Under the pieces are notes generated by a model. That model saw only the letters and a list, made by a program, of their open reading frames with translations. It was not told the DNA's origin and did no database searches. Below are positions 42,489-42,659 of a stretch of DNA of 42,659 nucleotides, piece by piece. The translations under genes and the position numbers were made by a program. The DNA lies in NCBI GenBank assembly GCA_038211295.1, contig JBBQVS010000030.1, forward strand, positions 1-42,659, given 5' to 3'. The stretch is from JBBQVS01 sp038211295. Lineage in GTDB: Bacteria > Chloroflexota > Ktedonobacteria > Ktedonobacterales > Ktedonobacteraceae. Position 1 is the first letter of the stretch. Each line of letters starts with the position of its first letter.

Positions 42489-42659
42489 CTTCTAGGGATT
42501 GGATACCCAGAGACTCTAATCCAAGTCTCAAAATGTTTAAGGATGCGTTCACATCACGGTCAAGCGAAAGGAGACAACACGGACAATGGTACACGCGCTC
42601 ACTAAGCGGCATCTTTTGCCTGTGTCCACATTGACTACAATCTTGGGATGTATACGCAG
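42475..42659 (-). CDS. tnpB: TnpB (IS200/IS605 family), C-terminal fragment
   Basis: The gene runs in from the right edge; 61 codons including the stop are visible. A four-Cys zinc ribbon (CSQCGH then YHCPCC) is followed by LDRDVNASLNIL, the last RuvC motif, and the protein ends QSLEAPAF. The finger and the catalytic-type Asp (DRD) are intact. It differs clearly from the tnpB fragment at the left end, so two different elements flank the window. Confidence 0.88.
   Translation of the reverse strand, partial: AYTSQDCSQCGHRQKMPLSERVYHCPCCLLSLDRDVNASLNILRLGLESLGIQSLEAPAF

Noticed and set aside
1..42659. tRNA, rRNA or other large structural RNA genes
   Set aside because: No GGTTCGAATCC-type T-arm with a matching acceptor stem, and no rRNA-like stretch was seen in the intergenic regions; short RNAs could still be missed by eye.

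Overview
This 42.7 kb window looks like a stretch of a free-living, GC-moderate, Gram-positive-like soil bacterium. The best guess is Chloroflexota, class Ktedonobacteria. That is inferred from gene style: many sugar and peptide lipoprotein transporters, an APC-type permease fused to a signalling module, an AdoCbl-type MerR regulator, a T-box thrS and IS200/IS605-type tnpB genes. No rRNA or tRNA gene was seen, so the assignment is not proven. Both ends of the window break inside the 3' part of a tnpB gene pointing into the window. This is what an assembly contig bounded by repeated insertion sequences would look like.

Layout. 1-150: end of a tnpB element, abutting a glycogen-debranching-type glucosidase (minus). 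2.5-8.2 kb: a peptide-binding lipoprotein, an MFS carrier and a secreted S53 acid peptidase. 8.2-13.2 kb (minus): a permease-GGDEF-HD-GYP fusion, and threonyl-tRNA synthetase behind a T-box leader. 13.4-15.4 kb: a CarH/LitR-like B12 photoreceptor regulator coupled to an unknown 8-TM protein. 15.6-18.4 kb: a small XRE regulator, dnaN and recF. 18.7-20.2 kb (minus): a DUF4129 membrane protein. 20.4-26.2 kb: a sugar module with LacI regulator, PfkB kinase, Tat lipoprotein binding protein and two permeases, with two LacI-type operators and no ATPase. 26.3-28.0 kb: superoxide dismutase, a single-domain response regulator and an ArsR regulator. 28.3-30.8 kb: a HAS-barrel-like protein plus HerA-type ATPase pair. 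30.8-36.5 kb: a small membrane protein, a GT9 glycosyltransferase, a membrane-anchored Pro/Thr-rich protein, MoxR, DUF58 and a membrane-anchored protein. 36.6-37.9 kb (minus): an M16-type protein with a damaged zinc motif. 38.0-40.7 kb (minus): an AT-richer C-R-M type II restriction-modification island. 40.8-42.0 kb: an acyl-CoA dehydrogenase split by an in-frame amber codon. 42.1-42.7 kb: a terminator, a small unknown gene and the end of a second tnpB element.

The clearest systems are the transporter-like c-di-GMP sensor enzyme, the LacI-controlled sugar uptake operon, the B12-photoreceptor pair, the HAS/HerA pair, the MoxR-DUF58 cluster and the controller-regulated restriction-modification island. 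Many gene boundaries are closed by long perfect inverted repeats serving convergent genes. All functional statements come from reading motifs by eye; no database search was run.
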